Below are positions 46,126 through 54,359 of a stretch of 64,000 bases of DNA, one piece after another. The first letter of the stretch is position 1; each line of letters starts with the position of its first letter. Under the pieces are notes generated by a model. That model was not told the origin of the DNA, did not search any database, and was given only the letters and a program-made list of their open reading frames with translations. Made by a program: the position numbers and the translations under genes. The DNA comes from an uncultured Ignavibacteria bacterium (GTDB lineage Bacteria; Bacteroidota; Ignavibacteria; Kapaibacteriales; Kapaibacteriaceae): assembly GCA_937870915.1 (NCBI GenBank), contig CALMZQ010000155.1, forward strand, positions 37,018-101,017, in the 5' to 3' direction.

Positions 46126-47523
46126 CTAGGCCCCTATCCCTTGCAAGTGTTCAATCACACGTTCCATGTGCATGCCGCGAGACCCCTTCACCAAAACCAC
46201 AACACCTTGACCTACGTGATCTAACAGATCAACAGCACAACCGCGATGTGTCTCATGGAAGACCACCCGCTCGTCCTGGGTGGACTCTATTGCTCTGCGA
46301 AACTCTTCTCCGATAAGGATCACGAGATCTGCATTGTTCTCGGCCACGGAAATGATATGGACGTGTTCTTCTTCAGAAGCTGCACCCAACTCACGCATAT
46401 CACCAAGTACGGCCACGCGATGTTCGGCAGGAAAGTGACGTAATGTTCGCAGGGCCATCACCATCGACTCAGGGTTTGCATTGTACGAATCATTGAGAAT
46501 GGTAAGTCCGGCTACACGCTCAACAGACATCCTACCATACCCGTGTGTGGTAGGGGGCTCATAGGTCGACAGCGCTTTTTGAACATCAGCAGGATGGATC
46601 TGCATTGCCCATGCCACCGCCAATGCACATGCTGCATTATAGGCAGCAGCGAGTCCGTGAGCGCGCATCTGGGCGCGGAAGGTAAATGTTCCGTGGACGA
46701 TATGTATGGTTGGTCGTACGTCGGCATCAAAGGAGATTGTTGGATGAATCTCTGCTGCGGTATCTATTCCAAAGGTGATACACCTAGTGAACGTTGAGGC
46801 GTACTTCTGCAACCGTTCGTCGTCCATGTTCACAAAGGCCAGCCCATTGTGCTCCCGAAGCCAGTCGAAGAGCGCTGTTTCTTCTCGCTCTACTCCATCC
46901 AGATCAATGAGCTTCTCCAGATGTTCCTTCCCAACGTTGGTAATGAGACCGAGAGTTGGCTGCACCATGGCGCAGAGTGTCTCAATCTCACCCGGCTCAT
47001 TCGTCCCGATCTCTATCACAGCAACATCGTGCTCGTTGGTGAGCTGGAGAAGGGTAAGGGGCGTTCCGATCTGATTATTATAGTTGGCCTGCGTTTTTAG
47101 AACACGCATTGTTGACGATAACACGTGCGCGGTGAGATCCTTGGTCGAGGTTTTGCCGGCTGCTCCGGCAATGGCCACAACGGGGATGGTGAACCTACCT
47201 CGATGAAACCACCCAAATGATCCAAGACACTGAAGTGTTGATGGCACGAGGAGAAGGGGCACATCAGTGGAGGGAACATCAACCGTGCCCAATTCCGGGG
47301 CTCGCTCTGCAATGATGAGCGAAGCGCCTTTTGCGATGGCCGTGGAGATGTGATCATGTCCGTCGAAATTTTCACCACGAAGCGCTACAAAGACATTGCC
47401 GGGTACAAGTGTGCGCGTATCAGTGCTCACACCACAGATGCTGATCGATCGGGGTAGATGCGCGGCCACCCGTCCTGCAATGGTCTGCAAGTCGTCATAG
47501 GAAAACCGGGCGGTGTTCGTCAT
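46126..47523 (-). CDS. murF: UDP-N-acetylmuramoyl-tripeptide--D-alanyl-D-alanine ligase
   Basis: The start is placed at ATG 47523 (MTNTARFSYDDLQTIAGRV), giving 465 residues. The ORF-track 47550 start adds a short unsupported extension. The Mur ligase ATP loop GAAGKTSTKDL is present, along with LKTQANYNNQIGTPLTLL, the carbamylated-Lys region EIGTNEPGEI, LNDSYNANPESM and the C-terminal AVLGDMRELG. It adds D-Ala-D-Ala to UDP-MurNAc-tripeptide in the cytoplasm. It sits 33 bp after rsmH and 2 bp before mraY. Confidence 0.97.
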   Translation of the reverse strand: MTNTARFSYDDLQTIAGRVAAHLPRSISICGVSTDTRTLVPGNVFVALRGENFDGHDHISTAIAKGASLIIAERAPELGTVDVPSTDVPLLLVPSTLQCLGSFGWFHRGRFTIPVVAIAGAAGKTSTKDLTAHVLSSTMRVLKTQANYNNQIGTPLTLLQLTNEHDVAVIEIGTNEPGEIETLCAMVQPTLGLITNVGKEHLEKLIDLDGVEREETALFDWLREHNGLAFVNMDDERLQKYASTFTRCITFGIDTAAEIHPTISFDADVRPTIHIVHGTFTFRAQMRAHGLAAAYNAACALAVAWAMQIHPADVQKALSTYEPPTTHGYGRMSVERVAGLTILNDSYNANPESMVMALRTLRHFPAEHRVAVLGDMRELGAASEEEHVHIISVAENNADLVILIGEEFRRAIESTQDERVVFHETHRGCAVDLLDHVGQGVVVLVKGSRGMHMERVIEHLQGIGA

Positions 47524-47556
47524 AGATTCACTCGTAATGCTGCAGTGCAAACATAG

Positions 47557-48471
47557 TTATGGTCTACGCTCCGCAACGCGCAATCGCGCGCTTCTGGCCC
47601 GCGGATTCTCGTACACTTCCTCAGGGGAAGCCTCAATTGCCTTCTTGGTGATCGTAGTGAGTGTATCGCCATGGCTACGAAAGACGTTCTTCACAACACG
47701 GTCTTCACCGCTGTGATAGCTCATCACTACGACTCTTCCGTGAGGAGCGAGAATCGGAATCATCGAAAGCAGGGTTGACTCAAGGCGGTCAAGTTCACGG
47801 TTAACGGCGATGCGAAGAGATTGGAACAGACGCGCCATCGTTTTGGGCTGATGTTGAGGAGGAATCTGCTGAATAACAAGGTCTCGCAGATCTGCGGTAG
47901 TGGCAAACCGAGCTAGCTGGCGTCTCTGTCCGATGGCCTTGGCTAAACGCCATGCTTGAGGCTCATCTCCAAAATCACGAAAGATTTGCGCTAGCTCCGG
48001 CTCCGTACGCGTATTGAGGATGTCAGCTGCAGTCTCGCCTTCTGGCATAAAACGCATATCGAGCGGCGCCATGTGGCGGAAGCTAAACCCACGGTGGTGA
48101 TGGTCAAACTGAAACGAAGAGACGCCTAGGTCCAGCAAGATGCCATTCACCGCTTGGCCACAAGAAATTACCCGCTCTTTGAGGACGTCTGCCATTGTGT
48201 CAAAGTTTGCATGGACCAGTACTAGGCGCGATGCATCGCCCCTTGACAATTCCTCTGCAAACCGGGACTGACAATGCTCAATGGCCTTTTCGTCTGCGTC
48301 AAAGGCATAGATGCGAGCATCCTCAGCAGCAACAGACAACATGGCTGCTGTGTGCCCGCCACCACCCAGCGTGCCGTCTACATACACACCGTGTGGCACC
48401 ATTGCCAGGTGGGAAATGCACTCTCGGAGCATGACGGGGATATGATAAGTCTCTACATCGAGGCGTGCCAT
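47557..48471 (-). CDS. rsmH: 16S rRNA (cytosine1402-N4)-methyltransferase
   Basis: RsmH (MraW) methylates C1402 in the 16S rRNA decoding centre. The 304-residue protein has the typical HIPVML start, the SAM-binding YVDGTLGGGGHT, VNGILLDLGVSSFQFD, GFSFRHMAPLDMRF and the RLFQSLRIAVNREL signature, ending with the HSGEDRVVKNVF motif. It is the first gene of a shortened dcw-type group. ftsL, ftsI and murE, which usually follow, are absent. It is divergent from the cytochrome gene only 20 bp away. Confidence 0.98.
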   Translation of the reverse strand: MARLDVETYHIPVMLRECISHLAMVPHGVYVDGTLGGGGHTAAMLSVAAEDARIYAFDADEKAIEHCQSRFAEELSRGDASRLVLVHANFDTMADVLKERVISCGQAVNGILLDLGVSSFQFDHHHRGFSFRHMAPLDMRFMPEGETAADILNTRTEPELAQIFRDFGDEPQAWRLAKAIGQRRQLARFATTADLRDLVIQQIPPQHQPKTMARLFQSLRIAVNRELDRLESTLLSMIPILAPHGRVVVMSYHSGEDRVVKNVFRSHGDTLTTITKKAIEASPEEVYENPRARSARLRVAERRP

Positions 48472-48491
48472 AACGGGAATTTGCTCATTTT

Positions 48492-48947
48492 ATGACGATG
48501 AACCTGAGTTCAACTATGAAATGGAACGTTGTTCTGTTCCTCGGACTAGCAGCCTCAACGCTGGTTTTTGCCATTCGTTCAGGTACCAGCGGTGGCGTAA
48601 GCGAGCGTGGACGTGTGGTGTACGACCAATACTGTCAGCGTTGTCATGGCTCTGATGGATCCGGAGGAAAGGGGCCATACGATATCCGCACTCGCGAGGT
48701 CTGGAAGAGTGAGCCTCGCGATCTGATTCTTGTCCTGGCCTTTGGTGCCAGTGGGAGAACCGTCTATGGTCAACCGGGCATACGGTTGGGAATGCCCCCA
48801 GCTCCCTACTCAGATGAAGATCTTGCAGCCGTAGCGATGTATGCGATGCAGAACATTGGCAAACGAACGGTGAAGATCACGGCAGAAGAAGTTAGCGATG
48901 TAAAGGCTGAACACCTGACGCGGATGAGAGACCAACGCGCTAAATAG
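48492..48947 (+). CDS. Small monohaem c-type cytochrome
   Basis: The 151-residue protein has an N-terminal hydrophobic segment (WNVVLFLGLAASTLVFAI) that may be an uncleaved anchor or signal. The haem motif CQRCH is at about residues 48-52 in YDQYCQRCHGSDGSGGKGP, and the distal Met ligand is in RLGMPPAPYSDEDL at about residue 101. It is a class I cytochrome c exported to the periplasm. ATG 48492 is used; in-frame ATGs at 48498 and 48516 are alternatives. No electron-transfer partner is adjacent. The C-terminus is basic. Confidence 0.9.
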   Translation: MTMNLSSTMKWNVVLFLGLAASTLVFAIRSGTSGGVSERGRVVYDQYCQRCHGSDGSGGKGPYDIRTREVWKSEPRDLILVLAFGASGRTVYGQPGIRLGMPPAPYSDEDLAAVAMYAMQNIGKRTVKITAEEVSDVKAEHLTRMRDQRAK

Positions 48948-48953
48948 CACCGG

Positions 48954-49685
48954 TCAGAGAAACACGCTCAAGGACGATACGGCAAGGGGCTCTACGGCAA
49001 GGTAAGCCTCGGCGTATCGCACGCCAATGCGACTGCCAAGATAGAGAGCGCGCGCTTCGATTTCTTCGAGGAATCCCGGACGAGAGATAAAGGTGGTAGG
49101 CTCGTCGCTCGTGTACAGATCCGGAAGATAGAACTGCGAAGAGAAGGCCTTGATGGAATTCATCTTTGCATCGAACGTATCCGAAATGTCCACATAGACA
49201 TCGGGCTCGCGGGGAAAATCATATTGCTGTTGAAAGCACAACATTCTTGTTGGACGATGAGGATGCTGCTCGCTTCCGTTTGCCTGCGTTGAGATCTTGG
49301 TGAGGCCCGCAAGAAACGCGGCAGCACGTGCAAGTTTGTGCACCGCTTCGTGGTCGGGATGGCGTTCAAACGGCGGTGGTATCAGAAGGAGTTTTGGCTT
49401 CCATGTTCTTAGAGAACGGATCACTGCATGAATGTTCTCATTTGTATGCATGATATGACCATCCGGCATGTCGAGACACTCACGATCGTTAACCCCAAGG
49501 ATACGTGCTGCCTCTGTTGCTTCTTGTTCTCGTAGGTCGGCAGAACCACGTGTTCCCAGTTCACCGCGCGTACACTCCACAAAAACAACAGATCTACCCT
49601 CGTTTGTAAGTTTCTTTACTGTTCCGCTGCACGAGAGTTCTGCATCATCGGGATGTGCAGAGAGCACCATTACATCAACGCTCAT
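48954..49685 (-). CDS. bshB1: PIG-L family deacetylase, bacillithiol biosynthesis BshB1 type
   Basis: The 243-residue zinc deacetylase has the metal motif AHPDDAE at about residues 10-16 and the second His motif in FERHPDHEAVHKL. The order and length match BshB1, which removes the acetyl group from GlcNAc-malate in bacillithiol synthesis. Related mycothiol and LmbE proteins have the same motifs, but the ECTRGELGTRGS region favours BshB1. Bacillithiol occurs in Bacillota and in Bacteroidota/FCB lineages. bshA and bshC are not in the window. It overlaps rpiB by ATGA, so it is coupled to it. Confidence 0.87.
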   Translation of the reverse strand: MSVDVMVLSAHPDDAELSCSGTVKKLTNEGRSVVFVECTRGELGTRGSADLREQEATEAARILGVNDRECLDMPDGHIMHTNENIHAVIRSLRTWKPKLLLIPPPFERHPDHEAVHKLARAAAFLAGLTKISTQANGSEQHPHRPTRMLCFQQQYDFPREPDVYVDISDTFDAKMNSIKAFSSQFYLPDLYTSDEPTTFISRPGFLEEIEARALYLGSRIGVRYAEAYLAVEPLAVSSLSVFL

Positions 49686-50125
49686 TGCAGGTCTCCAAGC
49701 TCGTCGATCTTTTCTACCCGACGTTGATGCCTGCCCCCTTCAAACTCCGTTGTCAAGAATACGCGAACCATTTCTTGTGCGAGTTCGATAGACACAATAC
49801 GTTGTCCAATGGCGATCACATTTGCATCGTTGTGCATACGTGCGAGTTGGGCCAACTCCACGCTGGTGCAATTGGCAGCACGAATGCCGCGAACCTTGTT
49901 AGCAGCGATGGAGATGCCTATGCCTGAGCCACAGATAACCACGCCATAGTCTGCATGTTTATCACGAACAAGATGTGCTGCAGCAGCTCCATAGTCCGGG
50001 TAGTCAACAGACTCCGCGCTATAGGTTCCTACATCCAGAACAACATATCCGTCATCAACAAGCATTTGCTTGAGTGCTTCTTTGTAGATAAAGCCAGCGT
50101 GGTCAGAACCGATAGAAACTGTCAT
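49682..50125 (-). CDS. rpiB: Ribose-5-phosphate isomerase B
   Basis: The 147-residue cytoplasmic enzyme interconverts ribose 5-phosphate and ribulose 5-phosphate. The opening IGSDHAGF, the central catalytic-Cys region VICGSGIGISIAANK and NDANVIAIGQRIV are family signatures. A shift in specificity to allose phosphate is possible in RpiB relatives. ATGA overlaps with both neighbours (dut upstream at 50122-50125, bshB1 downstream at 49682-49685) make a tight three-gene coupled unit. Confidence 0.97.
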   Translation of the reverse strand: MTVSIGSDHAGFIYKEALKQMLVDDGYVVLDVGTYSAESVDYPDYGAAAAHLVRDKHADYGVVICGSGIGISIAANKVRGIRAANCTSVELAQLARMHNDANVIAIGQRIVSIELAQEMVRVFLTTEFEGGRHQRRVEKIDELGDLQ

Positions 50126-50568
50126 GGATGGACTCCTGTGCTACCAAATCCGCCTTCACCTCGAACAGTGTCATCGAGGGTTTCAACAACATTCCATGTT
50201 ACTGTCTCATGGCGGGCTACAACAAGCTGCGCTATACGTGTTCCGCGTTCAATGATCACATCCTCGTTTGAGAAATTGGCGAGAATTACCTTCACCTCGC
50301 CGCGATAATCACTGTCGATGGTGCCCGGAGAATTCAAAGCAAACACACCCTGCTTAGCCGCAAGGCCACTGCGCGATCTAACCTGCATTTCATACCCGCG
50401 TGGTATTGCAACGCACACTCCTGTTGGCACTAACACAACCTTCCCAGCACCAAGGACCATTGGTTCGGAAACAGCAGCACACACATCCATGCCCGCAGCA
50501 CCCTCCGATGCAAAGGTGGGAAGGGGCAAACCAGCCGCATGAGGAAGATGTTGGAGGTTGATGTTCAC
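50122..50568 (-). CDS. dut: Deoxyuridine 5'-triphosphate nucleotidohydrolase (dUTPase)
   Basis: The 148-residue trimeric dUTPase hydrolyses dUTP to dUMP and keeps uracil out of DNA. The five motifs are visible: AAGMDVCAA, QVRSRSGLA, LNSPGTIDSDYRGEVKVIL, ERGTRIAQLVV and the flexible C-terminal RGEGGFGSTG. It heads the dut-rpiB-bshB1 unit and lies next to a heptamer-repeat array on its 5' side, which may be part of its promoter region. Confidence 0.97.
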   Translation of the reverse strand: MNINLQHLPHAAGLPLPTFASEGAAGMDVCAAVSEPMVLGAGKVVLVPTGVCVAIPRGYEMQVRSRSGLAAKQGVFALNSPGTIDSDYRGEVKVILANFSNEDVIIERGTRIAQLVVARHETVTWNVVETLDDTVRGEGGFGSTGVHP

Positions 50569-50583
50569 AAAGAACCAAGAGTA

Positions 50584-50688
50584 GTTACTGGTTACTAGTT
50601 ACTAGTTACTAGTTACAAATCTACCATTCGCTGTTCACTGTTCGCTGTTCACTGTTCACTGTTCGCTATTCGCTATTCGCTGTTCACT
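50584..50688. repeat. Two adjoining heptamer tandem-repeat arrays
   Basis: Positions 50584-50618 contain five units of GTTACTR (GTTACTG, three GTTACTA, GTTACAA). After 7 bases, 50626-50688 contain nine units of RTTCRCT (mixtures of ATTCGCT, GTTCACT and GTTCGCT). The phase is 7 bp throughout. The last unit supplies the stop codon (TGA on the minus strand, 50684-50686) of the RNase H gene. Otherwise intergenic between dut and rnhA. Confidence 0.93.
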
Positions 50689-51298
50689 TCCTTCCAAAGT
50701 CCGCAGGGTTTTCGCCCCATTCCTTTGTTTCCCATTTCAGAATACGATTGGGATACGTGTTCTTCTCCAACCATTGTTCGGCGCGAGTAATGAGTTCGAA
50801 GACGGGGGCATTGCCGGCCGTACGTTCAACGGTGGTTTTTGCCTTGCGGTGACGGATCCATGCGAGGGCCGTGCGGGAGTCAGTGTAGATCGGCTCGGTG
50901 AGTCCGCGTTTTTTGCAGAAGGCCAAACAATGAACAATGGCGAGGAATTCGCCGAGGTTATTCGACGAGTCTTGGTACGGTCCCATGCGGAAGATTTCTG
51001 CACCGGTTTCAATATCAACGCCTCGGTACTCCATAACGCCAGTTGTCATGTCGCATGCGGCATCAACAGCGAATGATGGGAGGAGGCAGTTGCGAACAGT
51101 TGCTGCTGCACGTTGTGTTGCAAGGCGCACTGGACCTGTCTCGAATGCTTCTTTGGCTTCCGAGAGCGTGTCATAGGACTTGTATTTGGCTCCGGCCACA
51201 CCATGGATCTGCTTCTTTGCCTCGTCCCACTTTGTGTAGATGCCCGGACGATGTCCGGACCACACAACGTACCACTTCTGCTTTTTTGCTGCTGCCAT
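50684..51298 (-). CDS. rnhA: Ribonuclease HI with N-terminal viroplasmin domain
   Basis: The start is placed at ATG 51298 (MAAAKKQKWYVVW), giving 204 residues. Residues 1-55 are the caulimovirus viroplasmin/RNase H1 RNA-binding domain (YVVWSGHRPGIYTKWDEAKKQIHG, KSYDTLSEAKEAF). The catalytic domain has the Asp of FAVDAACD, the Glu of NNLGEFLAIVHCL and the Asp of IYTDSRTALAWI. It degrades RNA in RNA-DNA hybrids, removing primers and R-loops. The last acidic residue lies in the WGENPADFG region. Its stop codon is inside the heptamer repeat. Divergent from comM. Confidence 0.95.
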   Translation of the reverse strand: MAAAKKQKWYVVWSGHRPGIYTKWDEAKKQIHGVAGAKYKSYDTLSEAKEAFETGPVRLATQRAAATVRNCLLPSFAVDAACDMTTGVMEYRGVDIETGAEIFRMGPYQDSSNNLGEFLAIVHCLAFCKKRGLTEPIYTDSRTALAWIRHRKAKTTVERTAGNAPVFELITRAEQWLEKNTYPNRILKWETKEWGENPADFGRK

Positions 51299-51371
51299 AG
51301 TCTGCAAAGGTACCGCGTCACGTTTTGTCCTCCTCACGACACGTAGACATATACGCACAAAAGGACGCTAC

Positions 51372-52916
51372 ATGTACGCAAAGACGCATTCTGCATCGGT
51401 GGTTGGGATTGGAGCATTTCCCGTGGAAATCGAGGTAACGATTGAGACGGCCTTGCCTGCCTTTCAAATCGTGGGCTTGCCAGATAACTCCGTTCGAGAG
51501 TCACGAGAACGTGTCGTGGCTGCACTACATCACGCCGGATATGACTGGCAGCCTCGACGAATCATCGTGAATTTGGCCCCGGCAGATGTACGAAAGGAAG
51601 GGAGTGCCTTTGATCTGCCCATTGCCATCGGCATGCTGCAGGCCATGGGCTTGATTGAAGCCAAGGATCTCGATGACACGGCATTTCTAGGAGAACTGGC
51701 ATTTGACGGTGTTGTGCGCCCGGCTCACGGTGTGTTACCCGTGGCCATGATGCTTCATAAACGTGGCGTGAAAAGACTCATCGTACCACAGAAGAATGTT
51801 GATGAGGGGGCTATTGTTCATGGTGTACATGTGTTCGGGGTTCAATCCTTGGATGAAGCCATCGAATTGGTGACAGGAAACTCCGCACAGGAGCCCCATA
51901 CACTTGATATCGACGCCGTGTTCGCTGCTGCGTCATCAAGGCATACCACAGACATGAAGGACGTTAAAGGTCAGCTTGGAGTAAAGCGAGCCCTGGAAGT
52001 GGCCGCAGCAGGAGGACACAACCTCATCATGGTAGGCCCACCAGGAGCAGGAAAAACCATGCTCGCAAAACGTCTGGCGACCATTCTTCCACCTCTGAGC
52101 CTTGCTGAAGCTCTGGAGACCACAACCATTCACTCGGTGGCGGGCCTTCTCCCCCCTGGTCAGCCTCTTGTGACGCAGCGCCCCTTCCGCGCCCCTCATC
52201 ACACGATCAGTGATGCCGCGTTGGTGGGAGGGGGCGTGGGAGTGGTCCGCGCGGGCGAGATCACACTGGCGCATCATGGGGTGTTGTTTCTCGACGAGGT
52301 TCCTGAGTTTCAGCGGAATGTGCTGGAGGTGCTCCGTCAGCCCCTTGAAGAACATCGGATACGTCTGTCACGCACACGCATGACGGTGGAGTACCCAGCA
52401 AACTTTATGCTTGTGAGCTCAATGAATCCATGTCCGTGCGGAAACTTTGGAAGCATGCGTCGAGAGTGCAGGTGCACGCCACAGGACGTTCAACGGTATA
52501 TGTCCAAGATTTCGGGGCCATTGCTAGACCGAATAGACATCCACGTTGATGTGCCTGCTGTGAACGTGAATGACCTGGTTCAACTCGAACCGGGCGAATC
52601 ATCTCGGTCGATACGTGAGAGGGTGATCGAGTCCCGTCGCATCCAGAATGAGCGTTTTGCTGCCCATGCTCATCTGTACAAGAATGCGGACATGTCTACA
52701 AAGGACTTGGAGGTGTTTTGCGACTTGAATGCACAAGCCAAACAGGCTCTAAGTGTTGCAATGAACAAACTCCATCTGTCTGCTCGGGCCTATGACCGAA
52801 TTATCAAGGTGTCGAGAACCATTGCCGATCTAGCGTCAAGCCAAGAGATCAACGAACATCATGTAAACGAAGCTATTCAATACCGGAACCTGGACCGACC
52901 ATATTGGAATGCTTAG
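51372..52916 (+). CDS. comM: YifB/ComM-family Mg-chelatase-like AAA+ ATPase
   Basis: The start is set at ATG 51372, preceded by AAAGGACG, giving 514 residues. The N-terminal Lon-like domain (VGIGAFPVEIEVTIETALPAFQIVGLPD, LAPADVRKEGSAFDLPIA) is followed by Walker A VGPPGAGKTM at about residue 220, Walker B VLFLDEVPEF, and the zinc-ribbon-like NPCPCGNFGSMRRECRCTP. ComM in Vibrio and Haemophilus is a hexameric branch-migration helicase for integrating DNA during natural transformation. The family is widespread in species with no known competence. It overlaps the next convergent gene by 44 bp. Confidence 0.95.
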   Translation: MYAKTHSASVVGIGAFPVEIEVTIETALPAFQIVGLPDNSVRESRERVVAALHHAGYDWQPRRIIVNLAPADVRKEGSAFDLPIAIGMLQAMGLIEAKDLDDTAFLGELAFDGVVRPAHGVLPVAMMLHKRGVKRLIVPQKNVDEGAIVHGVHVFGVQSLDEAIELVTGNSAQEPHTLDIDAVFAAASSRHTTDMKDVKGQLGVKRALEVAAAGGHNLIMVGPPGAGKTMLAKRLATILPPLSLAEALETTTIHSVAGLLPPGQPLVTQRPFRAPHHTISDAALVGGGVGVVRAGEITLAHHGVLFLDEVPEFQRNVLEVLRQPLEEHRIRLSRTRMTVEYPANFMLVSSMNPCPCGNFGSMRRECRCTPQDVQRYMSKISGPLLDRIDIHVDVPAVNVNDLVQLEPGESSRSIRERVIESRRIQNERFAAHAHLYKNADMSTKDLEVFCDLNAQAKQALSVAMNKLHLSARAYDRIIKVSRTIADLASSQEINEHHVNEAIQYRNLDRPYWNA

Positions 52917-53799
52917 ACATCATAGCGTGACGAATTGATGCAAGACCACTTTCGATGCCGCGCATGGTCATGCGTAGGTCGGTCTCTGCCTTCAACGAGA
53001 TAAGCCCACCCCTCATTGGACGTCGGGCGGTCTGAGCCAAGTCCGCAGTGCTGACCGGACGTATCAACGACACATTTCCCTTGAAGAATTCGGCGATCTT
53101 CACGGCAAACTCGAATCGCGTCATGTAGTCGGCACCACCTACATGGTATATACCAGAACGCTTGCGCTGGACGATCCGTGATATAGCATCAGCAACATCC
53201 TCAACGTAGGTAGGGTTTGAATGCTGATCGTCTACAACGCGGATAGGTGTGCCCGATTCCAAAGCATCAATCACCCAGCGTACAAAGTCAGGACGCTCAC
53301 TGGGCGGACCATACACAACGTTTGTCCGCACGATGGCCGCACCACTACTACCACTCAAGCATACATTCTCACCGGCAAGTTTCGATTTGCCGTAATAGCT
53401 GATGGGGTTGGGAACTGCGTTCTCTGCATAAGGCCCCTTTAACCCATCAAAGACATAGTCTGTGGAGACCTGGATCATACGAGCATCAACAATGCGGGCA
53501 AGTCTTGTGAGATTCTCCACAAGCGTCACGTTCACAGCCCACGCAGTTTGCCGGTCCGTTTCACACTTGTCAACATTCGTCATCGCAGCACAGTTAATAA
53601 TCGTCTGCGGATGTGCACCCATGATTGCGGGCTTCAACGCATTCTTATCCGTTACGTCCAGCACGGACATCCGGATCCGCTCGTTCTGATACGGCAATGG
53701 CCGTGAAGAGATCAGATGTAATGGGGCTTCTGTCTCTTCAATGAGGAGGGGAACGAGGGTTGCTGCCAGCGTACTGCCGGCTCCTACGATGGTGATCAT
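52873..53799 (-). CDS. Sugar-nucleotide reductase, RmlD-like (extended SDR)
   Basis: The start is placed at ATG 53799, which overlaps the Dps stop (ATGA). The 308-residue SDR has a Rossmann start ITIVGAGSTLAATL, the NAD strand INCAAMTNVDKCE, the S-x24-YxxxK catalytic set in QVSTDYVFDG and YYGKSKLAGE. This order matches RmlD, which makes dTDP-L-rhamnose, and MAT2B-like relatives. rmlA/B/C are absent here, so the precise substrate is uncertain. The N-terminal glycine motif is GAGSTLA rather than the usual GxxGxLG form, which is slightly atypical. Convergent with comM. Confidence 0.85.
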   Translation of the reverse strand: MITIVGAGSTLAATLVPLLIEETEAPLHLISSRPLPYQNERIRMSVLDVTDKNALKPAIMGAHPQTIINCAAMTNVDKCETDRQTAWAVNVTLVENLTRLARIVDARMIQVSTDYVFDGLKGPYAENAVPNPISYYGKSKLAGENVCLSGSSGAAIVRTNVVYGPPSERPDFVRWVIDALESGTPIRVVDDQHSNPTYVEDVADAISRIVQRKRSGIYHVGGADYMTRFEFAVKIAEFFKGNVSLIRPVSTADLAQTARRPMRGGLISLKAETDLRMTMRGIESGLASIRHAMMSKHSNMVGPGSGIE

Positions 53800-54272
53800 C
53801 CGAGCGACGCCGAATACATCCACACGAGTTTCTCTTGCTGACGGATGTAGTCACTCATGAGAGCATTCGTGCCTTCATCTGATGCTTCGCTCGAGAGGAC
53901 CAAGATCTCACGTTGTATCGTAAGTAAGTCTGTGAAGGAGGTAAGAATGCTGCGTACGGCAACCTTGCCGTCCTTGACATTCTCCACGGGCTTCACGCGC
54001 GAATCACGGAGGTACGAAGCAAACGAGTGATCGGGTGTTCCACCCAACGTGAGTATGCGTTCAGCGATCTCGTCGATTTTCAGTTGAAGGTCTGTGTAGA
54101 GTTCCTCAAACTTGAGATGCAACTCAAAGAACTTTTCTCCACGAATGTTCCAATGGAATCCACGAACATTTTGGTAGAACACGGAATAGTTCGCCAAGAG
54201 CTCGTTCAGGTCGTGAATGAGATCCTTGGCTTTTTTGGCATCAATGCCAATGGAATTGAGTTCTTTTTTCAT
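53796..54272 (-). CDS. dps: Dps-family ferritin-like protein
   Basis: The 158-residue protein has the Dps ferroxidase residues in NVRGFHWNIRGEKFFELHLKFEELYTDL and DEIAERILTLGG, with the usual helical bundle and no long DNA-binding tail. It forms a 12-mer that stores iron and detoxifies peroxide, protecting DNA. The downstream RmlD-like gene is coupled by ATGA. The start abuts an octamer repeat (54273-54312), which would lie in its 5' leader. Length is within the usual 150-190 range. Confidence 0.95.
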   Translation of the reverse strand: MKKELNSIGIDAKKAKDLIHDLNELLANYSVFYQNVRGFHWNIRGEKFFELHLKFEELYTDLQLKIDEIAERILTLGGTPDHSFASYLRDSRVKPVENVKDGKVAVRSILTSFTDLLTIQREILVLSSEASDEGTNALMSDYIRQQEKLVWMYSASLG

Positions 54273-54312
54273 GACGAAATGACGTAGTGACGTAATGACG
54301 CGATGACGAAAT
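54273..54312. repeat. Octamer tandem-repeat array (GACGNNNT)
   Basis: Five 8-bp units GACGAAAT, GACGTAGT, GACGTAAT, GACGCGAT, GACGAAAT follow each other, and a sixth degenerate unit may extend to 54320. It lies directly upstream of the dps ATG and about 50 bp upstream of the divergent ASST start, so it occupies much of the shared promoter region. Confidence 0.9.
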
Positions 54313-54359
54313 GGCGCGAATGTGCGTGTACGGTTATGGGGATTCGCCTAAATTCGACA

